From positions 1,860,001 through 1,924,000 of the forward strand of contig NZ_CP014223.1 in assembly GCF_001561955.1 (NCBI RefSeq): a DNA stretch of 64,000 bases, given 5' to 3'. The notes beneath the pieces are model-generated. The model was not told the origin of the DNA. It ran no database searches and saw only the letters and a program-made list of their open reading frames with translations. The stretch is from Anaerotignum propionicum DSM 1682. GTDB taxonomy: Bacteria; Bacillota; Clostridia; Lachnospirales; Anaerotignaceae. Positions 1-9,909 of this stretch are shown here, in pieces. Position numbers and translations under genes: made by a program. Within the stretch, counting starts at the first letter, position 1. Every line of letters begins with the position of its first letter.

Positions 1-618
1 CTTTACAATAGGTGCTGTTACAGGGTCGATTATTAAATGGTTTTTCTGATCCGTATTTTTCATATAACCATAGGGAGCAAAGGCACCGATATATTCCCCC
101 TTTTGCTGTTTTTGATGAAGAACAGTAGCCGACTTATGAGATATATCCTTTGCCACCAAGCTATTGACGATATTTTTAAGGGAAGCAACCATATCATCAC
201 TGCTACTATTTTTCAGAGTATCATAATGATCGGTGATGGCAACAAAACGTACATTTAAAAACGGAAAAATCTTTTCAAGATAATAACCGGTTTCAATGTA
301 GTTTCTACCAAAACGGGATAAGTCCTTCACTACGATACAATCTATCTTTCGATCTCTCACATCGTCCATCATCTGCTCAAAAGCAGGTCTTTGAAAGTTT
401 GTACCTGTGAAACCGTTATCTTTGTAGACGGAATACAGTTTCATATCCTGTTGAGCATTAACAAACTGCTCCACCATATATTGTTGTGTTTCAATGGTTT
501 CACTCCTGTTTGTGCCACTATCCTCTATAGAAAGACGGATATAAATTGCTGTGTTATAAACGTGTTCTATTGGTTCTAGAATCGCCTGAGCCTTGTTTTT
601 TCTGCTTACTCTTGCCAT
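1..618 (-). CDS. Large serine recombinase, C-terminus beyond window edge
   Basis: The reading frame starts at ATG 618 and stays open to the window edge, so only the first 206 residues are visible. They form the N-terminal resolvase domain of a large serine recombinase. The catalytic motif YIRLS lies near residue 27 and the DLSRFGRN motif near residue 98. The family cuts and rejoins DNA through a serine-DNA link and moves integrative elements. The gene starts two bases after the stop of the second recombinase at 621-2282, so the two are translationally coupled. Tandem serine recombinases of this kind typically sit at one end of clostridial integrative elements. The family is sure; the element is not identified. 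Confidence 0.9.
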   Translation of the reverse strand, partial: MARVSRKNKAQAILEPIEHVYNTAIYIRLSIEDSGTNRSETIETQQYMVEQFVNAQQDMKLYSVYKDNGFTGTNFQRPAFEQMMDDVRDRKIDCIVVKDLSRFGRNYIETGYYLEKIFPFLNVRFVAITDHYDTLKNSSSDDMVASLKNIVNSLVAKDISHKSATVLHQKQQKGEYIGAFAPYGYMKNTDQKNHLIIDPVTAPIVK

Positions 619-620
619 TA

Positions 621-2282
621 TTATACCGCCTCCTTCACTTTGTTTCGGGGCGATATTTCTTTTTCCATACTTTGAATCAAAGAAAGAGCAAGGTCAAAGT
701 TGTACTGATATTTAAAGCTGATCTCAAGCCTTTTATCGTCATAAACCGTTATTTTATCAATGAGGTTGACCGCTATTTTTCGGTCAATGGTGTCAATATT
801 TTGGTAGAGCTTGAATTTCTCTATCCATAAGGTTTCCTGGGTACGATTTAGCACCAGCTTATCAATTTCTTGCTTTAAATTTGTAATTGCCAATTCTGCG
901 GATTGTTGCTTTTCATCATAAACAAACTTCAAACGAAGATACTCATTTTTATCCAGGATACTGTCAGAAAGATTTTCAAAAAGTGCTGTTTTTAAATGCT
1001 CATATCGTTTTACCTCATCTTCCTTGCTAATAATTTGAACATTCAGTTTCTTTACATTAGTACTCTTATATGGGAGCGTATCAATGTATTTCAGTATACG
1101 TTCCATCTCCACAATGTTTGCTATGTGTTGTCTTAACGCAACTACCACACCTTCCGTAATAGCTCCATCACTGATACGATGGCTTGTGCATTTCTTGGTA
1201 GTCCTATTTTTGCCACACATATAGTAAAAATAGGTTTTCCCATTCTTGCACACACTACTGCGAACAAGCTGATTGCCACAATCTGCACAGTAGAGAAGTC
1301 CCGAAAAGGTATAAACCTCTGTTTTATTCGGAGCAACCCTTGTATCACTGATTAAGAGTTCATTCACAATGACAAAATTTTCTTTTGTGATAATAGCTTC
1401 GTGATTATTTTCAATCCTTATCCATTCATCACTTGGTTTTGTTACCGTCTTTTTCACCTTGTGATTCGGGGTAGTGCGTTTCCCTTGTACCAATGTCCCT
1501 ACATAAAATTCGTTTTTCAATATACGCCCAATAGCCACAGCCGACCATTTTGCTTTTGCATTGGTTTGGAAACTTGTTTGATACTCCATCCCACAAAATT
1601 TTTTATATTCCATAGGGGACAGAATATCCAGTTCGTTCAGCTTGTCGGCTATTCTCTGCTGACTTTGTCCCTCCATTTTCCATTTGAAAATATCACGGAC
1701 AATATCAGCGGCATAATCATCTATTACAAGTTTATGTCTATCTTCAGGGTGCTTTAAATACCCATAAACAGCAAAAGAGCCAATGAAATCGCCCTTTTTG
1801 CGTTTGATTTCCAACTGGCTCCGAACCTTTATCGAAATATCACGCAAGTAAGCATCATTTATCAAACTGAGAAAAGGCAGTAAAATATTATCACTTTGGC
1901 TTCGGCCGTTGATACTATCAAAGTTTTCATTGATAGATATTACTCTGATACCCAAAGCAGGAAACACTTGATCTATGTATTTTCCCACTTCCACAAAGTT
2001 ACGACCAAAGCGTGATAAATCCTTTACCACAATGCAGTTGATAACACCATTCTCTGCATCAGCAATCATTTTCTTAACAGCCGGTCTGTCAAAGTTGACA
2101 CCACTATAACCGTCATCAACGCGTTCTGAAACAACCTCGATGTCCGGCTTGTCCTTTAGAAAATGATGAATCAAATCTCTTTGATTGCCGATACTGTCGC
2201 TTTCTGATTTATCCCCATCTTCTTTCGAAAGACGAAGATAGATACTTGCACGATATTTTGTATCTGTATTTAATTCTTCCAT
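621..2282 (-). CDS. Large serine recombinase (integrative element)
   Basis: 553 residues. The open frame continues upstream, but the ATG at 2282 has a GGAGG site just before it and gives the usual N-terminus (MEELNTDTKYRASIYLRLS), so this start is chosen. Order of parts: resolvase catalytic domain (serine in YLRLS, then DLSRFGRN), recombinase domain at about 180-290, zinc-ribbon motif CADCGNQL...CGKN at about 330-355, and a C-terminal coiled coil. The length is normal for the large serine recombinase family. It is a paralogue of its downstream neighbour. Both are probably needed for excision and integration of the element whose edge is seen here. Confidence 0.95.
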   Translation of the reverse strand: MEELNTDTKYRASIYLRLSKEDGDKSESDSIGNQRDLIHHFLKDKPDIEVVSERVDDGYSGVNFDRPAVKKMIADAENGVINCIVVKDLSRFGRNFVEVGKYIDQVFPALGIRVISINENFDSINGRSQSDNILLPFLSLINDAYLRDISIKVRSQLEIKRKKGDFIGSFAVYGYLKHPEDRHKLVIDDYAADIVRDIFKWKMEGQSQQRIADKLNELDILSPMEYKKFCGMEYQTSFQTNAKAKWSAVAIGRILKNEFYVGTLVQGKRTTPNHKVKKTVTKPSDEWIRIENNHEAIITKENFVIVNELLISDTRVAPNKTEVYTFSGLLYCADCGNQLVRSSVCKNGKTYFYYMCGKNRTTKKCTSHRISDGAITEGVVVALRQHIANIVEMERILKYIDTLPYKSTNVKKLNVQIISKEDEVKRYEHLKTALFENLSDSILDKNEYLRLKFVYDEKQQSAELAITNLKQEIDKLVLNRTQETLWIEKFKLYQNIDTIDRKIAVNLIDKITVYDDKRLEISFKYQYNFDLALSLIQSMEKEISPRNKVKEAV

Positions 2283-2479
2283 TTTGAAACCTCCATTATG
2301 TACCCGAAAAGATCGGAACGATTGCATCGCAATCGACATTTTCAAAAAGAAAATGTACTGAGTAAATGTAATTCCCCAAAAACATTCACAATGGATTTTC
2401 AAAGGTCTGCTTATTTGCTTTTAAAGATATCACTTTAAAGCGCTAAAGTCAATATCTTTCCATTGTGCTCAAAAATAAT

Positions 2480-2731
2480 TTACATCGTTGCAAGATAATG
2501 CTCCAATCTATCCTCTAAAGTTGCCGATGTATTTTCGGCAAAGGATACCTTTACTACCAAATCACCGCATTTGTAGCAATACGGGTTACCTATCTGCTCA
2601 ATAAAGCTGCGCAGTCGTTCTTCTTTGGGAAGTGATGTATCCACAACAACATCGTTAATATCTTTGAGTGTGGAACGGTCAACAGTTCTCACATTTACTT
2701 TTTTCATTGCTTCAAAATCAATACCATTCAT
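2480..2731 (-). CDS. Small DUF6870-like protein of integrative elements
   Basis: 83 residues from ATG 2731, which follows GGAGG with good spacing; an upstream TTG is less likely. The sequence (MNGIDFEAMKKVNVRTVDRS at the start, and a central YCYKCGD motif) resembles small proteins that recur beside serine recombinases in Clostridia and are grouped, as I recall, under DUF6870. The pair of cysteines suggests metal binding, but this is inference. It precedes the recombinases on the same strand with a 197-base gap. Function unknown. Confidence 0.65.
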   Translation of the reverse strand: MNGIDFEAMKKVNVRTVDRSTLKDINDVVVDTSLPKEERLRSFIEQIGNPYCYKCGDLVVKVSFAENTSATLEDRLEHYLATM

Positions 2732-2746
2732 ATTTATAACCTCCAA

Positions 2747-3420
2747 ATCTTTTTCTTTTCTTAATCAAATACAACACCATGCCCCACAAGAAGTTATTAC
2801 CCTGTGGGGACAAGTCTTGCATCTCATTTGATATACAAAGGCATAAAATTTGTGTTTATTCTAAAATAACATCATCTGCCTTTAGTAGTACGTTTTTTAT
2901 TAATCTGTATCGTATTTTCGGATAATGGGTATCTGAAAGAAGTCAGACCACAGAAGGTGGCTTTTGCAAAGCAAAAGTACTGAAGGATTATCCTACTGCT
3001 CGCCCCCAATACGGGAGTATAGAAGTTAGCTTACAGGTTTATTCACCACAAATGATGATGCAGGCTGCATTATTCCGCCGATAGGTGTTATGACAGGTGA
3101 CTAAGCTGTCCACCATATTCGCAGAATATCCCTTTTACCGTTGGACACGGATTGATGTCTTACTTTACTTGAGATCTTGGCATATTACACAGAACCACTG
3201 TTTTTTGAAGTCCATAGACTGATCGCTCATACCCTTTGATGTTATCTTGTTTACAAAGCCAAACGCCTTGCAGGGAGTCTTGACGGTCTTACTTCGGTGC
3301 TCACACAAGTAAAGCAAAAACTTCTATACCGATATTCAATTTTCAAGCTGCAACGAGAGAACAAACCTTAGTAAATTTACCCCTCTACTATATAGGACAG
3401 AAGTAAGGCAAAAACGTAGG
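2747..3420. other. 674-base stretch without a convincing gene
   Basis: No supported reading frame in either strand. The composition is less AT-rich than the flanks. It contains a perfect 7-bp hairpin (CTTTTGC AAA GCAAAAG at 2961-2977) and several GC-rich patches, unlike decayed DNA. Its place between the sigma-like gene and the DUF6870-like gene suggests a long leader or a structured RNA of the mobile element. This is inference only. Confidence 0.4.
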
Positions 3421-3825
3421 CTATTTTTTAATTATTTTTAATTTTTTTAAAACTTTATTTATCGAAAGACGAACAGCGCCCTCGGAACAACGCTCTTTTC
3501 TTGCAATTTCAGTAAAGGAATATCCTAAAATACGATTGAGATAAAATCTTCTTTGCTGAACAGGTGTGCAGCTTTTAATCACATCAACAGCGGATTTCAA
3601 TTCTTGCCTTTGCATAGCTCTTTCTTCCAAGGATGTTGTGCGAAGGCTATGTAAATATCCAGCAATATCACTTTCCACATCTTCATCAGATGAATGTCTT
3701 TCTTTCTCTTTGCGTAAACGCGCAATCTCTTTTCGTTCTTCTTCAAAAAGTTCAAATATTTCAACTGAAACCTTAACCCTGATTTCTTTCCCCTGAGAGT
3801 TTGTTATCGTTACATAAAATGACAT
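3421..3825 (-). CDS. Sigma-70 region-4-like HTH protein of integrative element
   Basis: 134 residues from ATG 3825, preceded by GGAGG; the longer open frame upstream has no ribosome site and an untypical composition. The first 70 residues start with MSFYVTITNSQGKEIRV and include a charged helical stretch. The C-terminal 60 residues form a region-4-like helix-turn-helix (QRRFYLNRILGYSFTEIA then CSEGAVRLSINKVLKKLK). Such small sigma-like proteins are frequent in clostridial conjugative elements and probably control element genes. No region 2 is present, so it may act as a DNA-binding regulator rather than a complete sigma factor. Confidence 0.8.
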   Translation of the reverse strand: MSFYVTITNSQGKEIRVKVSVEIFELFEEERKEIARLRKEKERHSSDEDVESDIAGYLHSLRTTSLEERAMQRQELKSAVDVIKSCTPVQQRRFYLNRILGYSFTEIARKERCSEGAVRLSINKVLKKLKIIKK

Positions 3826-4575
3826 ATCTTTTCCTCCATTATTTGAATTTATTAGGGACAAATTCAAAAATGGAGGGGAACGACAACGAGGGACTATTCT
3901 TTTAAATCTGAAAACAGAAAAAAATGCTATATCTTTATGATAAAAAGATATAACACTGTTTAATTTTAAATTATCTATTTTTATTAATACATCATTTGAT
4001 AAAGTGTAGCTGAATGGCATAAAAATATCTCCGTAAGAGGAGCTATTCTTGCCCTTGGCTGTCATCTTAAGATGGCTGTCATAATTCCTCAATTGCAGCC
4101 TATAATGGCATAGAAAAAGGCAGTGTCAGGAGCTTCGTTCAAGCGCCAGCACTACCTCTTTCTTTTTATAATTTTCTTACAGAAAATATCCTTTGCCAGC
4201 CTCAGTTTTTAAATCTTTTACAATAATACAAAACAAACCCAACTCAAACAATATCAGTACACTGTCGATCATGAATAGAATATATTATATCATTTCAGAT
4301 AATCCCTTACTATTCAGTAGCCTAAAACACCCATTTTGCTACTATATATTCGGATCCAAACATAACACTCCGGGTTTCCTTCCATCTCTTGTCAAAGCTA
4401 CAATAAGGTATTGAGTCTGACGACACCTCTTTTGGACTGATTACGTCTATAATAGAAACCGTCAGCCATCCTTCTTGTTGCAGCGTTCATTTCAGCGAGC
4501 TGAACCACTGATATTTCAGGGCGTTCGTGTCACCAAGCAAATTGAATCGGCAATGAGCAATTGGAGCCATTGCCT
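3826..4575. other. Decayed intergenic DNA after the integrative element
   Basis: No gene is supported. The stretch holds a 9-base direct repeat GGCTGTCAT at 4057-4065 and 4074-4082. The palindrome CATCTTAAGATG lies between and overlapping the copies. The part from about 4400 to 4575 lies directly before an IS110 coding scrap and may be what is left of that element's non-coding end. Confidence 0.4.
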
Positions 4576-4650
4576 ATGGATAAAAATGCAATTAGAATTG
4601 ATATCTCAAAAGGAAAAAGCACGATTGCAATCATGCGTTTCTTCTTCTAG
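4576..4650 (+). pseudogene. IS110-family transposase N-terminal scrap
   Basis: 25 codons from ATG 4576 to a TAG at 4648-4650. The peptide MDKNAIRIDISKGKSTIAIM matches the start of the DEDD/RuvC-like transposase domain of the IS110 family (typical form: G-I-D-(V/I)-S-K-G-K-S-T). The rest of the gene is missing. About 175 bases of preceding DNA could be the element's left end, which in this family encodes the guide (bridge) RNA. The peptide match is clear; the end assignment is inference. Confidence 0.5.
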
Positions 4651-4911
4651 ATCAAATCATATGATTTTTACTTTAAGACCAAGCTCATAACAATTGTTTG
4701 ACATGTATAACATCCTATTGATATAAATTCATCATACTAAGCCAAAAAATTACTATGATATGCCATATTGAAATCCTTCTTGTTCTATTGAATCATATTT
4801 CCTTTACTGTATTTTATTTATTCTATTTGGTTATAGTACCAACATCTAGTAAAAAATTATTAAAACTGTTCATTTTAAAAAATTGTCTCTCCATTGAATT
4901 TTACACTGCTT

Positions 4912-5460
4912 TTATACCTCACTTTCTACATAATTAAAAATTTTTTCTTTATCAATATTATCTGTAGTAATATCCAAGGCTTTTGCAATAATTAAAATTC
5001 CAATCACACTCAAAATTAATCGTAAAATAGAAAATTTCCACCCCATACTACTCGTTTCGAATAAAAACATTGGGACTTTTGTGGTCGACCAAGCTCCAAT
5101 AAAAACAAATACATTAAAAAAGGATGCTCTCTTTTTAAGTAACGTAACCGCAATAGGAAAAGATACATACAAAGGCCCTGCCGCACAAGAACCTAGCATA
5201 AAAGCAAGAACAATACCTTTCACTCGGGAATTCTTACCCATATATTTCATCATTGTTTCTTTTGGAACCCATACATCGAGCAACCCTAATAGAATAAAAA
5301 CGGGTGGTATGACATATACCATTTCCAAAAGATTTTTCTTGGTTATTACCATAGCTGCATACCCTTCTGAAGGTTGAATGATACACATCAAGGCAATGAT
5401 AATAATAAGAATAAGCACATATTCGTAGCTTTTTAAAAGATTAGTAGTACTTTTTTTCAT
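4912..5460 (-). CDS. Split permease, second half (DUF318/ArsP-like)
   Basis: 182 residues with about five hydrophobic segments. It resembles the C-terminal half of the permease family PF03773 (YraQ/ArsP-like). The motif GSCAAGPLYVSFPIAVTLLK near residue 90 is typical of the family. Its stop lies at 4912 and its start directly abuts the end of the first-half gene at 5460, so the two halves are coupled and probably form one transporter. It is the last gene of the operon that begins at 13031. A second, diverged pair lies at 16421-17613. The substrate is unknown; ArsP members export organoarsenicals, but this cannot be carried over. Confidence 0.8.
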   Translation of the reverse strand: MKKSTTNLLKSYEYVLILIIIIALMCIIQPSEGYAAMVITKKNLLEMVYVIPPVFILLGLLDVWVPKETMMKYMGKNSRVKGIVLAFMLGSCAAGPLYVSFPIAVTLLKKRASFFNVFVFIGAWSTTKVPMFLFETSSMGWKFSILRLILSVIGILIIAKALDITTDNIDKEKIFNYVESEV

Positions 5461-5939
5461 TAAAGTATTCCTCCTACTATAAGCGCAGCAATGATGGAAA
5501 AAACAAATGCAAAAATATTTCTTTTAATAGCTGTTTTTTTACCAAAGCATGTAATTTCGAGGGGTAGCGTTGCCACCCCTACCATCATTAAAGTTGATAT
5601 AAACATTGCAATTTGACCATAACCCGCTCCGTTTTCCAAAAGCGAAGCTGCAAGAGGAAACGCTGCAAAGCCAGGAATCAAAGTTATGGACCCTATAATT
5701 GCAGCAATACACAACCCTATTCCTCCTGAAGATGCACCTAAAAACTCTGCAATTACTTCTTTATCTAAAATTGCAAGTATAATACCAATCAACAATAAAA
5801 TTGCTAAAAGCTGAGGAAGCATATTCTGAAGTGACTTCCATGCTTTTTTTAATGCCATTTTTGTTTTCTTCTTGTCTTTACTTGCAGAAATTAACAACAA
5901 GGTTCCTGCAATGCCGTAAAACACCATCGTTAACAACAA
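5460..5939 (-). CDS. Split permease, first half (DUF318/ArsP-like)
   Basis: 159 residues with four to five membrane segments. It resembles the N-terminal half of the PF03773 permeases and has the motif SITLIPGFAAFPLAASLL near residue 86. No ATG is well placed. A TTG at 5939 or 5936 directly follows GAGGTGAT and gives the same length as the paralogue at 17131-17613, so a TTG start is favoured. It begins 6 bases after the stop of the 1300-aa ATPase gene. The split family arrangement occurs twice in this window, each time near cupin genes. Confidence 0.78.
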   Translation of the reverse strand: MLLTMVFYGIAGTLLLISASKDKKKTKMALKKAWKSLQNMLPQLLAILLLIGIILAILDKEVIAEFLGASSGGIGLCIAAIIGSITLIPGFAAFPLAASLLENGAGYGQIAMFISTLMMVGVATLPLEITCFGKKTAIKRNIFAFVFSIIAALIVGGIL

Positions 5940-5945
5940 ATCACC

Positions 5946-8900
5946 TCATTGTTTGTTCATATAATATAGGAAAGACTGAAGCCGCTCTTTTGCCCTAATA
6001 TCATTGCTACCCTCAAAACTTAAAGAAAGAATTGGTACTTCACATTTTCCTTGCATCAAATTTATAATCGTTTGGGCATTTTCATACAAAGAAGAAATAT
6101 CAACCACCGCTTGACAATTTTTTGTACACGCATGCTTACTAAATCGATAAGAAGCATTTGCTCCTGTCAGTTTCGGAAACTTTTTTTCAGCTTCACAAAA
6201 TAACATATCCAAGCTTTCAGAAAAAGAACTATTCTCACAAAGTAGTTTAGAAACCATGCTCATTTGTTCTTCACAGCTTTTCACAATTTCTTTTTGAGAC
6301 TTTGTCTCAGCACGTTTTTTCCATAAATAGCATAAATATTCACTTAACGGCATCCATTGTATTCTTTCTCCCTCCTCCTCCATAACTTCTAATAATTTTT
6401 CATTCAAAAAAGAATTATACAAAATATACGGCTCCCCTATTACAGAAATTTTCTTTTGTTTACATAGTAAAATATTTTTCGCCAACGCAGCCAGATGTTC
6501 AATGGTAAGTTTGTCGTAAGAAAGTACCTGTTCCATTAATTCTTTTCGCTGCGAAATTGGGGCGGACAAAATTGCATCACCTGCTAAAATTGCCATAAAA
6601 AATTCTTCAAAAAACTCACTTTCAAAAGGAAGAGTTTCCAAGGTTGCTGTCACCAATTTTATTTTATCATTTTTCGGAAGAAAATCGTAAATAACCCTTG
6701 TATAAATTCCGTCCGACTCGCTACCCTCTGTTTGTGGAATAAAAATTTGTATTAGCTCCTTCATTTGCTGTACTGCTGTCAATACATCTCCCACTAAAGC
6801 AGTAAAGGATAAGTATTCTTTTGAGCGTGTCTTGCTTCTTCCCAATGCAAGGCTCTGTGCATTGGTCTGCGGCAAAACTTCTGTACTATATCCATTTTTG
6901 TTTAATCTGTTGGAAATAATCTGACTATATGGGTACAAATATGGTAAGTATAGTTTTTGATCTTTTTGCGCCTTATGTAATATTTCCACCTTTTTTTGGG
7001 GTAAATCAGAGAAAAACTCTTTTCTATGATTTACATAAACTTTTGGCTGTGCATTTAAACTGTTTAAAAAAGCCTCTATCCTTGTTATAACACCAACTTT
7101 AGAAAAATGTTCATCCACTTCAATATTTAAATAAGGCTTTTCTCCCATTTCTTTATGGAATAAATGGGAAAGCATAGTATCTGGTCCGCAGCCATGATTG
7201 GTAAGATATACCCCATACAAGTTCGGATGATTTGCAATGAGTTTTGCACCCGAAAGAATATGTTGACCAAAAGGCCAATACAAATTTCCATACTCTTTGG
7301 AAATATCCATGCTATGTGCCGGAAGATGAGAAAGGGTAATGACTTTATATCCTCTTTTCAACAATTCCTCAGGTATACCCATATTTAACACAGGGTCATC
7401 TATTCCATAGGTTCGTGTCACAATGACAAGAACCTTTTCATCAGGATTTAAACTATCCAATAATTCTTCGCCCAATTTTTCCACTTGCTCTGTATGCTTT
7501 CTGACAGCCATCGCACCTCGCATCAGTGCGGCTGCACAAATAGGCTTTACTTTTCCTAAAGAAACTCCCACATCAACCATTGCATCCGCCATTGCTTTCT
7601 TGCCAAAATCAAGGGAAAACATTGGATTTAATAATACTATTCCCTGTTTACCTAGCTCCATATTTTCGAAAATCAGCTTTGGCGCAGATTGCATATACAT
7701 ACAACCATAATTATGATACACTTTGGAGCATTCATGTTTCATGGTTATTATGCTTGGCAAGAAAATATAATCTACCTTCCTTTCTGCCAACCAGGCCATA
7801 TGTCCATAGATCAATTTCACTGGGTAACAGGTTTCTGCTTGCGCATATTTTTGCGATAATGCGATAATCTGTTCATCGGTTTCTGGTGATAGTAAAACGT
7901 TGTATCCCAACGCCTCAAAAAAAGCCCGAACCATTGGAAATAATTTGTGTACAACCAATACATAAGGAATCCCAATTGTTATTTTATTTGAAAAAAGCTC
8001 TCTTTTATATCCTTCCAATAAGTATTCCTTTGCTTTATCATAAAAATTTGTATTCAATTTTATATTAATATTTTCAGAAAAATCTTCATTCTCAGCAAAA
8101 TGTGATAAATCAAAGCCTTTGAATATCGTTTGTTTTTCTCCAATTTCTTCTGCTGCAAGCACTGCCACACCATAAGCACCGCTCACTGAAAAATATGGCG
8201 AAACCATTACTTTTGCACCATAGGCACCTTGGAACGCAGCAACAATCGCAGGGTTATAACACACACCACCTTGCAAAACAATGTGATTTCCAACAGGCTT
8301 ATTTCCAACCACCTTAAACAAATAATTATGAATTACAGAGTGACACAAGCCTGCTAAAATATCTGCTTTTCCTATACCATTAGAAAGACATGCGGCAATA
8401 TTACTATCAATAAAAACCGTACACCGTTCTCCCAAATCTACAGGGTGTTTTGCAGACAAAGCTATTTCCCCATAATCATCCAGCCTTACTTCTAATCGAT
8501 TCGCTTGCTCCTCAATAAAAGAGCCTGTGCCAGCGGCACAAATCTTGTTCATCTGAAAATCCTTAATATAACCATTTTCGAGCTGAATATATTTGGAATC
8601 CTGACCGCCAATTTCAAAAACTGTATCTACCTCTGGACAAACGCAGACAGCAGCTTTTCCTTGCGCAGTAATTTCATCTTTAATAAAGTCCGCGCCTATC
8701 ATTTTCCCAACAAGATACCTGCCCGAACCAGTCACGCCAACGCTCTTAATAATAAGAATATTACCAAATCTTTCTTTTATAGATTGAAACCCCTCTTTAA
8801 CAGCGCCTTGGGGATCTCCCTTTGTTCTTAAATATTGAAAATCCACTATTTCTCCGTCTTGATTTATCAAAACAATATTGGTACTGGTAGAACCCACGTC

Positions 8901-9848
8901 AATTCCCATACTGCAACAAACGCTTTCTTTCACAGGAACGCACACAGGTTCTTGAATAACAGTATCCTTCGAAAGGACTAAAGATGGCAATCGCAAAATA
9001 TTACTATCTGAAACTTGTGTTTGCAAATAATGATCTATTCTTTCGTCACAATCTTGCAAAGTAAAGGAACCAATCTTCTCTTTTGCCATGCTTGCTGCAC
9101 CTATGGCCTGAATGTACTCACACTCCTCCAATACAATTAATTCTTCCTCTGTTAATTCAAAAATTTCTTTCACCGCTTTTATTACGCCGCTATTGTGAAT
9201 AATTCCACCACATAAAGCAACAGGTTTTTCCACAGGAAGATTTTTTATAATCGTTGATTTCAAATTTCTAATGGTAGCATAACAAAGCCCAAGCAAAATA
9301 TCTGGAGTAGAAACCCCTTCCTGTTGTCTGTGGATAATATCCGTCTTTGCAAAAACAGAACATCTGCCAGATAATCTAGGAACAGCAACAGCCTTTGCTG
9401 CTATTTTAGAATAATCCTCTGTTTTTAAGCCTAACCGATACATCTGATCCTCAAAAAATGAGCCTGTGCCTCCGGCACAATTTTCATTGACAGAAAACAT
9501 AGGCGGCGTATCCTCTCCCAATCGTGTTAAAAATCTTGCATTTTGTGAACCAATTTCAATGGCTGATTTTGCACTTGGGCATAGCGCCGATAAGCCTTTT
9601 TCAATCGAGGGAATATCTCGGGCAATCCAAGTTTCATCTACAATAAGCTTAGCATTTGCTCCAGTCAGTAAAATTTGAACCCTTTTATTTTTATATTCCA
9701 AAGCAATTTCCGAAATAATTTTCTTGGCAGCTTCGCAAGGCTTGCCAAAATGTAAAAATTTATTTTTATATAAAATTTCTTTCTTTTCATTTAATATAAC
9801 TGCCTTTATTGATGCGCTACCCATATCAAGACCCATAAAATAATTCAT
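5946..9848 (-). CDS. Giant BadF/BadG-type activase-related protein (1300 aa)
   Basis: Member of the acyl-CoA dehydratase activase-related proteins. It has two ASKHA ATPase modules in tandem. The first has GLDMGSASIKAV at residue 6 and cluster cysteines 124 and 163. The second has GIDVGSTSTNIV at residue 315 and cysteines 437 and 476. A DUF2229-like domain follows from about 630 (ETCYPVKLIYGH, HNYGC), then a long C-terminal part. Relatives use ATP to push an electron from a [4Fe-4S] cluster into 2-hydroxyacyl-CoA dehydratases or related enzymes. No dehydratase subunits are seen here; the neighbours are cupins, an ABC importer and a split permease. The partner may therefore be unlinked, or the C-terminal part may itself be the target. 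Good family call, unknown substrate. Confidence 0.88.
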   Translation of the reverse strand: MNYFMGLDMGSASIKAVILNEKKEILYKNKFLHFGKPCEAAKKIISEIALEYKNKRVQILLTGANAKLIVDETWIARDIPSIEKGLSALCPSAKSAIEIGSQNARFLTRLGEDTPPMFSVNENCAGGTGSFFEDQMYRLGLKTEDYSKIAAKAVAVPRLSGRCSVFAKTDIIHRQQEGVSTPDILLGLCYATIRNLKSTIIKNLPVEKPVALCGGIIHNSGVIKAVKEIFELTEEELIVLEECEYIQAIGAASMAKEKIGSFTLQDCDERIDHYLQTQVSDSNILRLPSLVLSKDTVIQEPVCVPVKESVCCSMGIDVGSTSTNIVLINQDGEIVDFQYLRTKGDPQGAVKEGFQSIKERFGNILIIKSVGVTGSGRYLVGKMIGADFIKDEITAQGKAAVCVCPEVDTVFEIGGQDSKYIQLENGYIKDFQMNKICAAGTGSFIEEQANRLEVRLDDYGEIALSAKHPVDLGERCTVFIDSNIAACLSNGIGKADILAGLCHSVIHNYLFKVVGNKPVGNHIVLQGGVCYNPAIVAAFQGAYGAKVMVSPYFSVSGAYGVAVLAAEEIGEKQTIFKGFDLSHFAENEDFSENINIKLNTNFYDKAKEYLLEGYKRELFSNKITIGIPYVLVVHKLFPMVRAFFEALGYNVLLSPETDEQIIALSQKYAQAETCYPVKLIYGHMAWLAERKVDYIFLPSIITMKHECSKVYHNYGCMYMQSAPKLIFENMELGKQGIVLLNPMFSLDFGKKAMADAMVDVGVSLGKVKPICAAALMRGAMAVRKHTEQVEKLGEELLDSLNPDEKVLVIVTRTYGIDDPVLNMGIPEELLKRGYKVITLSHLPAHSMDISKEYGNLYWPFGQHILSGAKLIANHPNLYGVYLTNHGCGPDTMLSHLFHKEMGEKPYLNIEVDEHFSKVGVITRIEAFLNSLNAQPKVYVNHRKEFFSDLPQKKVEILHKAQKDQKLYLPYLYPYSQIISNRLNKNGYSTEVLPQTNAQSLALGRSKTRSKEYLSFTALVGDVLTAVQQMKELIQIFIPQTEGSESDGIYTRVIYDFLPKNDKIKLVTATLETLPFESEFFEEFFMAILAGDAILSAPISQRKELMEQVLSYDKLTIEHLAALAKNILLCKQKKISVIGEPYILYNSFLNEKLLEVMEEEGERIQWMPLSEYLCYLWKKRAETKSQKEIVKSCEEQMSMVSKLLCENSSFSESLDMLFCEAEKKFPKLTGANASYRFSKHACTKNCQAVVDISSLYENAQTIINLMQGKCEVPILSLSFEGSNDIRAKERLQSFLYYMNKQ

Positions 9849-9861
9849 CTCATCACCTCAT

Positions 9862-9890
9862 AAAAAAAGCAGAAGCCACGCCCTCCGCTC
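9862..9890 (-). terminator. Weak hairpin with T7 between cupin and activase genes
   Basis: On the minus strand an imperfect stem (AGCGGAG with CTTCTGCT) is followed by seven T. It lies within the operon, 14 bases before the activase start at 9848, so it could lower the level of the three downstream genes (attenuation) rather than end the transcript. Confidence 0.45.
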
Positions 9891-9909
9891 TTTTTCGCTT
9901 ATAATATTC

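Noticed and set aside
1401-1757. Plus-strand open frame inside the recombinase gene
   Set aside because: Exact antisense of a clear recombinase; no ribosome site.
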